From DASVTR01 sp036382855 (GTDB lineage: Bacteria; Acidobacteriota; Blastocatellia; Pyrinomonadales; Pyrinomonadaceae), in the NCBI GenBank assembly GCA_036382855.1, contig DASVPO010000012.1:62001-126000 (forward strand): DNA of 64,000 nucleotides, given 5' to 3'. The notes under the pieces were generated by a model. That model did no database searches and was not told the DNA's origin. It saw only the letters and a list, made by a program, of their open reading frames with translations. The position numbers were made by a program, and so were the translations under genes. Of this stretch, positions 26,846 to 35,577 are shown piece after piece (position 1 is the first letter of the stretch; every line of letters begins with the position of its first letter).

Positions 26846-28729
26846 CTACCCCTCAAGCGGCAGGTCAATGATGAAGCGTGTGCCCTTGCCCTGTGCGCTC
26901 TCGACGGCAATCGTGCCGCCGTGTTGCTCGATTATCTTCTTCGAGATGGCAAGTCCTAAGCCTGTGCCGCGTTTCTTCGTCGTGAAGAAAGGCTCGAAGA
27001 TGCGTGCGCGCGTCTCGTCGTCCATGCCTTCGCCTTCGTCCGCGATGATGAGGCGTGCGAGGCGCTGCTGTGCGTTTGTGTTGCCACCGCCATTGCCGAA
27101 GTGTGCGCGCGTGCTGCGCGGGAGGCTCGCGCGTTCGGTCGTAATCCTGATGGCGGAGCCTTCGGGGCTGGCGTCCATGGCGTTTGCCAGCAGATTGACG
27201 AAGACCTGCCGCAGTTGGTCTTCGTCCCACTCGCCTTGCAGCCCGTCCTGGCTGTAGTGCTTTTCGATGCGCGCACGCTTCTCCCGCAAACGGTCTGAGA
27301 CGAGTTCGAGGCTGGCATCAATGAGTTCGTGTAAATCAACCTCGATGCGTTCCAGAGGCTTCTGTCTGGAAAACTGCGTCACGTCCACCACCAGCTTGTT
27401 GAGGTGATGTATGCCTCGCTCTACGAGGTCAATCGTGTTCTGCGATTCGGTGTCTTTCGCCGTGTCGCGCAGCATAGAGACGCCGAGCCGTATGCTGCCC
27501 AGAGGATTCTTAATCTCGTGTGCGACCTGCGCCGTGGCCTGCCCCATCGCGGCCAGCGATTCCGTCTTGCGCACGACCGCCTCCGCCTCGACCGCCTCAG
27601 TCACGTCAACCAGCGTCACGATTTGTCCCTGCTCGCCGTCAATCTGAAGCGGCGACGAATAGACATCAAACGTCTTGTTGGCACACGTCGGAGAGTTAAT
27701 CTCACAGGTCCAGCGCCCGCGATAGGAGGCCGCCGTGACGCGCGAGGCCGTCGCGGCTTCCAGCATCTTCATCGCTTCGTCGGACGCGACGCGCTCGTGA
27801 ACGCTTGTGCCCACGATTGCCTGCGGGAAGATTTGCAGGAAGGCGGAGTTGGCACTGCGTATGCGGTCGTGCGCGTCAATGGCGGCCACGGCGCTCACCA
27901 TCCCCTCCAGCATTTGCGTGCTGAACTCGCGCTCGCGCCGCGTCTCCTCCATGCTCCTGCGCACTTCCCTAAACCTACGCTGCACTTCCCTGATTGACCC
28001 TGCCGCCACAAGCAAACCTATCACCAGAGCGATAATCCACAGCAGCCGCACCTTCCTTTTCGCCACCTGCTGTAGCTCGTTTGTCTGCCGCGTCACCTCC
28101 GCCTGCTCCGGCCCCGTCGCGTCGCGCAGGATTGCGTCAAGGCTCGCATCCACCTGCTTAAACTTATCAAACCCCTGCTGCTGCTTATAAAGGTTGAGGT
28201 CGCCTGTCATTTCGAGGTAGGAGACGAGTTCGGTACGGAAGGCAGCGCCGCGCTCCGTGCGGGCCAACGCCAGGCGGTCGAAGCGCTGCACTTTGTCGTC
28301 AACTTCTTCGCGCGCGTTGCGCAGGCGCAGCGCGAATGGAGGCTGCAACGTGTTCTCCGGCTCGCCTATGCGCGCACGCGCACGCGCTTCGTTATCGAGC
28401 TTCGTGATGGCCGTGCGCAGCTCCAGCAGCGTGTTCACCTTCGTCGCCTGCCTGCTCTGCAAATCGAAGATGCCGACGCTTACATCCTCAAGCTCTCGCG
28501 CGCTCAAGTAACCAAGCAGGAAGACCAGCGCCAGCAGCAATGCGAAGCCAATCAGGATGGGCCGCAAACTCGGCGCGAGCTTGCGCAAAGCGACTGCCGC
28601 CAGCGGCCCGCTCCCCTTCCTCCCCGCAGACCCGCCGCCACCAGCTTGCCCTTCATCCTCAGGCGCAGTCATGCGCCTGTAAACAACCTCGCCGTCTTCC
28701 TTCGCCTGCGGTGTCGTTTTCTCTTCCAT
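26846..28729 (-). CDS. Membrane sensor histidine kinase
   Basis: 627 aa. Transmembrane helices at about 55-77 and 226-248 enclose a helical periplasmic sensor. A coiled-coil linker, a PAS-like domain (275-385; MVSAVAAIDAHDRIRSANSA) and HisKA follow, with phospho-acceptor His404 in AHEIKNPLGS. The HATPase then shows the N box (VFVNLLANAMDASPEG), IADEGEGMDD, and GTGLGLAISKKII. All catalytic boxes are intact. No response regulator is adjacent, so it is an orphan kinase. Its start lies next to a heptad hairpin with no visible Shine-Dalgarno sequence. Confidence 0.9.
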   Translation of the reverse strand: MEEKTTPQAKEDGEVVYRRMTAPEDEGQAGGGGSAGRKGSGPLAAVALRKLAPSLRPILIGFALLLALVFLLGYLSARELEDVSVGIFDLQSRQATKVNTLLELRTAITKLDNEARARARIGEPENTLQPPFALRLRNAREEVDDKVQRFDRLALARTERGAAFRTELVSYLEMTGDLNLYKQQQGFDKFKQVDASLDAILRDATGPEQAEVTRQTNELQQVAKRKVRLLWIIALVIGLLVAAGSIREVQRRFREVRRSMEETRREREFSTQMLEGMVSAVAAIDAHDRIRSANSAFLQIFPQAIVGTSVHERVASDEAMKMLEAATASRVTAASYRGRWTCEINSPTCANKTFDVYSSPLQIDGEQGQIVTLVDVTEAVEAEAVVRKTESLAAMGQATAQVAHEIKNPLGSIRLGVSMLRDTAKDTESQNTIDLVERGIHHLNKLVVDVTQFSRQKPLERIEVDLHELIDASLELVSDRLREKRARIEKHYSQDGLQGEWDEDQLRQVFVNLLANAMDASPEGSAIRITTERASLPRSTRAHFGNGGGNTNAQQRLARLIIADEGEGMDDETRARIFEPFFTTKKRGTGLGLAISKKIIEQHGGTIAVESAQGKGTRFIIDLPLEG

Positions 28730-28735
28730 AAAACG

Positions 28736-28813
28736 AAGTGATGAGTGATAAGCGATGAGTAATGAGTGAAAGAGTTTTTTAACTCATCACTCATCACCCA
28801 TTACTCATTACTC
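28736..28813. repeat. Heptad-repeat hairpin, family B
   Basis: The left arm from 28740 reads GATGAGT, GATAAGC, GATGAGT, AATGAGT. The right arm 28781-28813 reads ACTCATC, ACTCATC, ACCCATT, ACTCATT. The loop is about 10 nt. It abuts the polA stop codon (28814) and reaches to within about 6 bp of the histidine kinase ATG, both on the minus strand. Confidence 0.85.
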
Positions 28814-31579
28814 TTATTTCGCATCCATCCAGTTGTCCGCGATACCGAGTTCGACCGTGAGGGGAACGTCCAGTTCGACGGCGTGCTCCATCTCCTGCTT
28901 GACAATCTCTGCGGCGCGTTCTGTCTCCGCCTCCGGCGCTTCGATGAGCAGTTCGTCGTGTACCTGCATAATCATGCGCGCCTTCAATCCCTCGCGCTTC
29001 AGTGCTTCGTCAACACGCAGCATCGCCAGCTTAACGATGTCGCTCGATGTTCCCTGAATCGGCATGTTGATGGCTTCGCGTTCGGCGCGGTGGCGTATGT
29101 TGCCGTTGCGGTCGTTGATGCCGGGGATCGGGCGTATGCGGCCGTAGAGCGAACGGACGTAGCCCATCTCGCGCGCCTTCTCCGGCACTTCCTCCATAAA
29201 GCGGCGGACGCCCTTATAGGTATCGTAGTAATCGTCAATGACCTTCTTCGCTTCCTTGCGCGTGATGCCGACACGCTGCGAAAGGCCGAAGGGTTCAATG
29301 GCGTAGGCGATGGCGAAGTTGACTATCTTGGAGAAGCGACGCGCCTCCTTCATCTCTTCCTTCGTCTTCGCGCCGAAGACGAGACGCGCCGTGCGCGAGT
29401 GTATGTCGTCGTTCTTCTGGAAGGCGTCGAGCATCTCGGGGTCGTGCGTGACGTGCGCCAGCAGCCGCAGTTCAAGCTGCGAATAATCTGCGGAGATGAG
29501 CTTGCAGCCTTCGTCTGCGATGAAGGCGCGGCGAATGCGGCGACCAAGCTCCGTGCGAATCGGAATGTTCTGCAAGTTTGGCTCGCTGGATGAGAGGCGG
29601 CCCGTCGCCGTCACGGTCTGATTGAGTTGGCCGTGAATACGCCCGTCAGGGCCAATCTGTCCGGGCAAGCTGTCTGTGTAAACCGTCTTCAGCTTATCAA
29701 GCTCACGGTATTCGATAATCAATCGCGGCAACTCAAACGTTTGGGCCAACTCTTCGAGCACGGCCTTGCTCGTAGAGACACGGCCTGTCGAAGTCTTACG
29801 GCCTGAGCTAATGTTCAACTCTTCGAGCACGTCGCCGACCTGCTTCGGCGAGTTAATCTTAAACTCGCGCCCGGCCACCTCGTAGATTTTCTTCGTCAGC
29901 TTTTCCAGTTCCGCGCCCAGATACTTCGACAACTCTCCGAGCACGGACGTGTCAACGCGCAGTCCGGCGCGCTCCATACGATAAAGCAGCGGCGCAAGCG
30001 GGAGTTCCATTTCGTTGTAGATGGTTTCGAGTCCCTGTTCGAGCAGGCGGCCGTGCAGGACGTGTGCCGTCTGCGCTGTCAGGTCTGCGGCCTCCGCCGT
30101 GCGCCACTGCTTTTCCGTCCAACCTTCGGGCGGCTCTCCCGCGCTCTCCGCATTGACGGCTTCCCGCGCCAAATCCGTCAACTCATACTTACTGCGAATC
30201 GGGTCGAGCAAATAAGCTGCCAGCAGCGTGTCGTCCGTCACGCCCTCAGGCTCTATGCCGAGCGCTACGAGCAAACCCGTCGCTCGTTTCAAATCGTGCA
30301 CGGATTTTGAGAGCAACCCGTTTGCCAACACGTCTCTGAGTGGGCCAATAGCCGCGTCAGCACCGTTCTCAAAATTCTCAAGGTCAACGAAGGCAGACGC
30401 GCCAGCAGCCGTCGAGATAGCAAGGCCGCTCGGCTGCTCCGCCTCGCGAACGCTCTGTTGCTGACCCGCTCCCGCAGGCGAGCCGTCGGCCACGGCGAAG
30501 CCCCAATGCTCCGCGTCCCAGAGGCCGCGCACGAGCGTTTCAAGTTCGGCGCGCTTGCGTATGATGCGATAGCGGCGCGAGCCGACAGCCGTAGCTTCAC
30601 CTTCGACGCTTCCGGCGGCGTCGGAAAATTCACGCGTCAACGATTGAAACTCAAGCTCGCGGAAGAGTTGATAGGCGGCGGCACGGTCTGGCGGGCGCGA
30701 ACGCAGCTTTTCGAGGTCGAGCTTAATGTTGACATCCGTCCTGATGGTCGCAAGGTCCAGCGACTGGCGAATCAAGTCTGCGTTGTTGCGGAGCGACTCA
30801 CGATAGGTTTTGTGCTTGACCTCTTCCCAACCCTTGAGCGCGTTCTCAATCGAGCCGAATTGCTTGACGAGTTGCACAGCACCCTTCGCGCCGATGCCGG
30901 GAGCGCCCGGAATGTTATCCACGGAGTCGCCCATCAAACCGAGCAGGTCAACAATCTGCGTGGGCGGCACGCCAAACTTCGCTTCGACCCATGCTTCGTC
31001 ACACCACTCAACCGGCGGCACAGGCTCTTTGCGTTTGACGTTCTGCGAATTCTGCCTCATGCAGATAATCCATGGGTCGCGCACAAGCTGGCACATGTCC
31101 TTGTCGTTGGAGACGATGACGGCCTGCAAGCCCTGCTCGGCAGCCTGCACGGCGAGCGCGCCTATCACGTCGTCTGCCTCAAAGCTCGGCGCGCTCAGGA
31201 TGGGAATGTTGTAGGCTTCGCAGACGCGTATGATGTAGGGCAACTGCGAAGAGAGTTCTTCCGGCATCTCCGCGCGATGTGCCTTGTATTCCGAAAACGT
31301 ATCATGGCGAAACGTCTTCTCGCCGGATTCAAAGACGGCCGCGATGTAGTGTGGCTTCTCGTCTGCGAGCAGCTTGCGCAGCATGTTTGTGAAGACGAAG
31401 ACGGCCTGCGTGACCTGCCCCTGCGAGTTGGTCAGAGGGTCTGTGCGCCCGCCCATAGGGGCAAAGTAGGCGCGAAAAATATGCGACATCGAGTCAATCA
31501 GAAAGACTCGCTCAGTCGGCTCGGCTGGCGTCGAAGATTGTTTCCGTGGCATTTGAACTGATGATAGAGGCGCGCTCAT
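28814..31579 (-). CDS. polA: DNA polymerase I
   Basis: 921 aa from ATG 31579; an upstream TTG (31669) lies in a repeat-rich spacer, and ATG 31552 is also possible. The 5'-nuclease (about 20-320) has FEADDVIG, VSNDKDMCQL and GDSVDNIPGAPGIG, but the E. coli FD metal residue is Glu (VFESGEKTF). The proofreading domain lacks the first catalytic Asp-x-Glu, so is probably inactive, as in Taq. Polymerase motif A is ADYSQLELRLLAH (near 696), motif C VHDELLIEAP (near 873). Motif B reads RRFSKIVNFAIAYAIEPFGL: Lys, Phe and Tyr are kept but both glycines are Ala. Role: repair and Okazaki fragment processing. Confidence 0.95.
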   Translation of the reverse strand: MSAPLSSVQMPRKQSSTPAEPTERVFLIDSMSHIFRAYFAPMGGRTDPLTNSQGQVTQAVFVFTNMLRKLLADEKPHYIAAVFESGEKTFRHDTFSEYKAHRAEMPEELSSQLPYIIRVCEAYNIPILSAPSFEADDVIGALAVQAAEQGLQAVIVSNDKDMCQLVRDPWIICMRQNSQNVKRKEPVPPVEWCDEAWVEAKFGVPPTQIVDLLGLMGDSVDNIPGAPGIGAKGAVQLVKQFGSIENALKGWEEVKHKTYRESLRNNADLIRQSLDLATIRTDVNIKLDLEKLRSRPPDRAAAYQLFRELEFQSLTREFSDAAGSVEGEATAVGSRRYRIIRKRAELETLVRGLWDAEHWGFAVADGSPAGAGQQQSVREAEQPSGLAISTAAGASAFVDLENFENGADAAIGPLRDVLANGLLSKSVHDLKRATGLLVALGIEPEGVTDDTLLAAYLLDPIRSKYELTDLAREAVNAESAGEPPEGWTEKQWRTAEAADLTAQTAHVLHGRLLEQGLETIYNEMELPLAPLLYRMERAGLRVDTSVLGELSKYLGAELEKLTKKIYEVAGREFKINSPKQVGDVLEELNISSGRKTSTGRVSTSKAVLEELAQTFELPRLIIEYRELDKLKTVYTDSLPGQIGPDGRIHGQLNQTVTATGRLSSSEPNLQNIPIRTELGRRIRRAFIADEGCKLISADYSQLELRLLAHVTHDPEMLDAFQKNDDIHSRTARLVFGAKTKEEMKEARRFSKIVNFAIAYAIEPFGLSQRVGITRKEAKKVIDDYYDTYKGVRRFMEEVPEKAREMGYVRSLYGRIRPIPGINDRNGNIRHRAEREAINMPIQGTSSDIVKLAMLRVDEALKREGLKARMIMQVHDELLIEAPEAETERAAEIVKQEMEHAVELDVPLTVELGIADNWMDAK

Positions 31580-31623
31580 CTGAGTGTCAACAGACTCGTC
31601 AGCACACAATGCTTGATAGATGA

Positions 31624-31767
31624 CAGGCAAGCTTGCCTGACCGCGCAGTGTTGCGATTATGCCGCACAACAGTCGTTGCAGCGTCGCTTGCGAGCGACAA
31701 TCATCAGCCGTCGTTGCATCTATCTTATTCTTGTAGTTAGTGCAACGCCTGTGGCATAAAGCTTGCC
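31624..31767. repeat. Palindrome-rich element between polA and lpxC
   Basis: Nested structures in one spacer: a perfect 16-bp palindrome CAGGCAAGCTTGCCTG (31624-31639); a hairpin GTCGCT/AGCGAC (31683-31698); and a long imperfect inverted repeat whose left arm 31657-31680 pairs with the right arm 31741-31759 (TGCAACG, CTGT and GGCATAA shared, with one mismatch and a 5-nt gap). The word AAGCTTGCC occurs at 31629-31637 and 31759-31767. It is non-coding and resembles a small decayed mobile or REP-like unit. Confidence 0.6.
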
Positions 31768-31816
31768 GGGTGAGAGCGCGCGGTCGCAGCTAAACGGAAA
31801 GGCTTAATCCATTCGA

Positions 31817-32719
31817 TTGATTCATCAAACAACATTGGCCCAAGCGGTCGAGACGAGCGGCATCGGACTGCATACGGCTGTGCCCGTCAATTTGCGCCTC
31901 CGGCCTGCGCCGCCCGATACAGGCTACGTCTTTATACGCACAGACCTCGGCGGCTTCGAGATTCCGGCGACGGTCGAGTCGGTCGCGCATTGCAGTTATG
32001 CGACGACGCTGATGCGAACGGGCGTGATGCTTTCGACCGTCGAGCATCTGCTCGCGGCCCTGCGCGGCGCGGGCGTGGATAACGTCTTTATCGAAGTTGA
32101 CAATCTTGAACTTCCGATTATGGACGGCTCGTCCGAAGTCTTTACGGAGATGATTGAGCGCGCAAGGCTCATGGAGCAACCGCTGGCACGGCACGCGCTC
32201 AAGGTCAGAGAGCGTGTCTCAATCGAGCAGGGAGCGCGTCGCATCAGCATAGAGCCATCGGACGCCTACCTGATAGACTGCATGATTGATTTCCCGCACC
32301 CTTTAATCGGCGTCCAGCGTTTTCATTTCGAGATGACCGCAGAAAGCTTCGGACGCGAGATTGCGGCCGCTCGCACTTTCGGTTTTACGGAAGAGATAGA
32401 AGCACTGCGTCGCGCTAATCTGGTGCGCGGCGGCTCGCTCGACAACGCCATCGTGCTCACGCCCGAAGGGATGCTCAACGAGACCAGCCTGCGCTACGCG
32501 GACGAGTTTGTACGCCACAAGATTCTGGACATCATAGGCGATCTGGCCCTGCTCGGAATGCCGATCATGGGCCGCGTCAACGCAGAGCGCAGCGGTCATA
32601 TACTGCACGCTGCGTTGATGTCAAAACTGCTGCGCAACGATGAAGCTTGGGAGATAGCTGACCTCACAGCGAAGCGAAACTCAAAGACCGCGCCGGAAGC
32701 TCTGATGGTCGGCAATTGA
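31817..32719 (+). CDS. lpxC: UDP-3-O-acyl-N-acetylglucosamine deacetylase
   Basis: 300 aa, typical length. It opens with HQTTLAQAVETSGIGLHT. Zinc ligands are His77 in STVEHLLAAL, and His234 and Asp238 in VRHKILDIIGD; a catalytic His lies in GHILHAALMSKLL (261-264). LpxC performs the committed step of lipid A synthesis, so the organism makes LPS. The start is TTG 31817, the only start placing the conserved N-terminus correctly, with GGAAAGG about 15 nt upstream. It is divergent from polA. No other lpx gene is adjacent. Confidence 0.95.
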   Translation: MIHQTTLAQAVETSGIGLHTAVPVNLRLRPAPPDTGYVFIRTDLGGFEIPATVESVAHCSYATTLMRTGVMLSTVEHLLAALRGAGVDNVFIEVDNLELPIMDGSSEVFTEMIERARLMEQPLARHALKVRERVSIEQGARRISIEPSDAYLIDCMIDFPHPLIGVQRFHFEMTAESFGREIAAARTFGFTEEIEALRRANLVRGGSLDNAIVLTPEGMLNETSLRYADEFVRHKILDIIGDLALLGMPIMGRVNAERSGHILHAALMSKLLRNDEAWEIADLTAKRNSKTAPEALMVGN

Positions 32720-32743
32720 ATTTGAAACGACCGCCCGCGAATT

Positions 32744-33544
32744 TCAGTCGGCCTTCTCAAACTCGTAAATAATATGCAGTCGCAGCGCGCCCGGAATGAT
32801 TTCTGGCCGCACTTCTCTAGCCATTAAGCGAAGCGCGCCGCCCGCCGCAGCGATTGGAATCCGCGCAGAGAGTTGTGCAGCTTGCAGGATTTCGACGGGG
32901 TTGATGCGCTGGTCTATGGCGTTCTGCACGAGGCCGACGATGACGCCGCTGGCAAGGCCGGGAACGCCGCTCAGCCGCACGTCCTGCACCTGCACCTGCG
33001 CGCTCAAGACCTGCCGCTCGCGGTTGAAGCTGAGGCTGATGGTCGTGTCGGCCCAGCCCTGAAAGCGTATGCAGCCGAGAAGCGAGACGCTGTATGAACC
33101 TGAGAAAGCGAGCGGCGCGCTGATTCGCCCCTGCTCAAAACGCACAGCGGTTCTGACTCCGCCCATCTCCCTTTCCAGCACGATGACACTCGCGCATTGC
33201 GTTGTCCCAAAGACCGCGCGCGGCGCAAACGCGTGAGAAAAGCTGGCGTGATGAAGCATCGCCTGCGTTTCAAGAGCGGACGCATCAGGTGTCTCTTCCT
33301 GCCTGTCAAGCTTCGTTAGTGAAAGCGGAAACTGCGGCCCACGCAGACGCGTGAACATCGCTTCGAGGAATGAGTTAAGGAATTGCTCGTTGAGCGTAAC
33401 AATGGCTTCCGCCGCCGGTGCACTTGAAGCGCCGACCTGCCGCGCGCGGCTCGAACGCTCACCTTGCGCCGAGGCAACGTGAATAAAGCCCTGCGCGAAA
33501 AGAATCAGCGCGAGGGTTAAGGTGAAACTCAATTTAGTTCGCAT
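32744..33544 (-). CDS. Secreted protein of unknown function
   Basis: 266 aa with a signal peptide (LSFTLTLALILFAQGFIHVASA, cleavage near 27). The mature part is mostly beta-rich with alternating hydrophobic residues (AVRFEQGRISAPLAFSGSY, VQVQDVRLSGVPGLASGVI). That layout recalls lipid- or sterol-binding tubular folds, but no family is recognised. It lies 9 bp downstream of modC on the same strand and may be co-transcribed with modBC. Confidence 0.65.
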   Translation of the reverse strand: MRTKLSFTLTLALILFAQGFIHVASAQGERSSRARQVGASSAPAAEAIVTLNEQFLNSFLEAMFTRLRGPQFPLSLTKLDRQEETPDASALETQAMLHHASFSHAFAPRAVFGTTQCASVIVLEREMGGVRTAVRFEQGRISAPLAFSGSYSVSLLGCIRFQGWADTTISLSFNRERQVLSAQVQVQDVRLSGVPGLASGVIVGLVQNAIDQRINPVEILQAAQLSARIPIAAAGGALRLMAREVRPEIIPGALRLHIIYEFEKAD

Positions 33545-33553
33545 AATTTAGGT

Positions 33554-34696
33554 CTAACCATCCAGCAAGTAGCAGGAATGGGTTTTAATAGCCATCCAGA
33601 TTTTTCGGTCGCGTGCTAATCCTAACTCAGCGACGGCCTGACGTGTAACGCTCGCAGCCCACGACACGCCGCTCTCAATGCGCACGAGGCATTGAGCGCC
33701 CCTCTCTTCAATCATTGTTATCCGTCCGCTCAACATATTGCGCGCCGATGTCGAGCGCAGTTCATCGGTCGCAAGCAGTATGTCTCCGGCGCGAATCGCG
33801 ACCCTCACGTTCTGCCCTTCAGTCTCTTTGCCCAGCGGAATCTCCAACTCGCAAGAGCCGCTGTTATCTGCGACGAGGACAGTCATCGTCCCGGCCGGTA
33901 TGTTTCTGTGTTGGACGACGCCTTCGAAAATATTTTCCACGCCCGTCAAACGCGCCACACTTGCCGCGACAGGCCCGCCGAAGATTTCAACGGGTTCGCC
34001 CGCCGCGACGATGCGCCCGCGCTCGTATGCGATGAGATAATCGCCGAGCATGATGGCTTCGTCGCGATTGTGTGTGACGTAAATGACGGGCACTCGCAGC
34101 TCCCTATTTATCATCTTCAGGTCGGTGATGATATTTCGCCTTGTTGTTTCGTCTATGGCTGAGAGCGGTTCGTCCAGAAGCAGCAAGCGCGGGCTGCTCG
34201 CGAGAGCGCGTGCAAGGGCGACGCGTTGAGCTTCGCCGCCTGAGATGTCGGAAGGGCGACGCTCGGCCGTGTGCGAGATGTGCAGCCGTCGCATCAATTC
34301 GAGCGCACGCTCGCGGCGCTCCTGTCGCGAGCGCGCGCTCACGGCAAACTCCACGTTGGCTATCGCAGACATGTGCGGAAAGAGCGCGAGATTTTGAAAG
34401 ACGAGTCCGACGCCGCGCTCGCGTATGGGCTTATTGATTCGCTGTTCGGAATCAAAGAGCGTGTGGCCGTTGATACTGATGCGGCCGGAATCTGGTTGAA
34501 CAATTCCGGCGATTGATTTGATCGTCGTCGTTTTGCCAGAGCCGGATGCGCCGAAGAGGATACTGATTCCCGCAGGGGCTTCAAACTCCACGTCAAGTTT
34601 GAATTTAGTTCGCGCGTCGTGTGAAGACGCGTCTTCGTCGCGTTCGCTGATGGCAGTTTTGCCGCCGAAGTCTTTTCTGATTCTGACCGAAATCAT
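33554..34696 (-). CDS. modC: Molybdate ABC transporter ATP-binding protein ModC
   Basis: 380 aa. Walker A GASGSGKTTTIKSIAG (near 49-64), signature ISGGEAQRVALARAL, Walker B LLLLDEPLSAID and the H-loop in YVTHNRDEAI. A C-terminal MOP (TOBE) domain (about 290-375), with SARNMLSGRITMIEERG, is typical of ModC and binds oxyanion. It lies 21 bp downstream of modB. It could in principle serve tungstate or sulfate, but the MOP domain and the adjacent molybdenum storage genes favour molybdate. Confidence 0.9.
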   Translation of the reverse strand: MISVRIRKDFGGKTAISERDEDASSHDARTKFKLDVEFEAPAGISILFGASGSGKTTTIKSIAGIVQPDSGRISINGHTLFDSEQRINKPIRERGVGLVFQNLALFPHMSAIANVEFAVSARSRQERRERALELMRRLHISHTAERRPSDISGGEAQRVALARALASSPRLLLLDEPLSAIDETTRRNIITDLKMINRELRVPVIYVTHNRDEAIMLGDYLIAYERGRIVAAGEPVEIFGGPVAASVARLTGVENIFEGVVQHRNIPAGTMTVLVADNSGSCELEIPLGKETEGQNVRVAIRAGDILLATDELRSTSARNMLSGRITMIEERGAQCLVRIESGVSWAASVTRQAVAELGLARDRKIWMAIKTHSCYLLDG

Positions 34697-34717
34697 CGCT
34701 CGGATTCGCGCGCTCTT

Positions 34718-35389
34718 TCATTGAATGGGCTTGCGCCCTGTGAGCTTGTTTGTAGCGTAGAGCAACGTGAGAACAATGGCCGAAAGTATGAGCACGAGCG
34801 AGAGCGCGTCCGCATCGCGGCCCGCCTGATTGGCGTCGTAGATGGCGATGGCGGCGGTTTGCGTGCGGCCTGGAATGTTGCCCGCGACCATCAAGGTTGC
34901 GCCGAAGTCTCCGAGCGAGCGCGCAAACGCCAGCATCGCTGATGCGATGATGCCTCTCGACGCCAGCGGCAGAGTTATCCGCCAGAAGATTTGCCATTCA
35001 CTCTTGCCGAAGGTTCGTGCTGCGTCTTCCAGTTGTTCGTTGACGGTCGCGATGGCTGCGCGTGAGGTCTTCACAACGAGAGGGAGCGCGCCGAGCGCCG
35101 CCGCAATCACAGCCCCCTGCCACGTGAAGACAAGCTGCAATCCTGTGACGGACTCGATAGCGCGCCCGACGGGGCTCTGCTGGCTCAGCAACATCAACAG
35201 GTAATAGCCGAGCACGGTTGGCGGCAACACAAGCGGCAGCGTCACCAGCGCGTCAAGCACTTCACGTCCGATGAAACGACGCCGCGCCAACAACCACGCC
35301 AGCGCGACGCCGATGATGAGCGCCAGCACGGTCGCTATCAAAGCCACCCTGAACGAGAGCAGCAGCGGAAACCAGTCTATATTCTTCAT
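34718..35389 (-). CDS. modB: Molybdate ABC transporter permease ModB
   Basis: 223 aa from ATG 35389 (MKNIDWFPLLLSF). Five to six hydrophobic helices and the permease EAA-like signature (EQLEDAARTFGKSEWQIFWR followed by ITLPLASRGII) match ModB. It forms the membrane channel for ModC. No periplasmic modA gene lies upstream, in the 188-bp gap or in the next genes, so the binding protein must be encoded elsewhere or be absent. The order modB-modC and the 21-bp spacing suggest one transcript. Confidence 0.9.
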   Translation of the reverse strand: MKNIDWFPLLLSFRVALIATVLALIIGVALAWLLARRRFIGREVLDALVTLPLVLPPTVLGYYLLMLLSQQSPVGRAIESVTGLQLVFTWQGAVIAAALGALPLVVKTSRAAIATVNEQLEDAARTFGKSEWQIFWRITLPLASRGIIASAMLAFARSLGDFGATLMVAGNIPGRTQTAAIAIYDANQAGRDADALSLVLILSAIVLTLLYATNKLTGRKPIQ

Positions 35390-35577
35390 CGGTCTTGAGC
35401 ATAGCACACCTTAATGCTTCGCTTGCGGAGTATGTGGCTTTTAGTTTTCCGTCGCTCGCAGGGCGGCTTTATATGCCGCCGCTCTTAGTTATTGCGTCAT
35501 CAATCCACCCGTGCTACATTCCCTCGTCCTTTCGCCTCGTATTCGATAGCACAGCCGAAATCCGAAATGGTTAAGTG

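Noticed and set aside
30458..31561. Long open frame on the plus strand opposite polA
   Set aside because: polA is unmistakable on the other strand, and the plus frame has no family resemblance or ribosome binding site.
31580..31669. Upstream TTG start of polA
   Set aside because: It would add residues read from a palindromic repeat-like element; ATG 31579 places the conserved nuclease N-terminus in a more normal position.
31624..31767. Insertion sequence
   Set aside because: No transposase frame in or near the repeats; only a small non-coding element remains possible.
35390..35577. Molybdenum cofactor riboswitch between modB and the methyltransferase
   Set aside because: No recognisable riboswitch consensus; only a small GGCGGC/GCCGCC hairpin at 35462-35480 was found.
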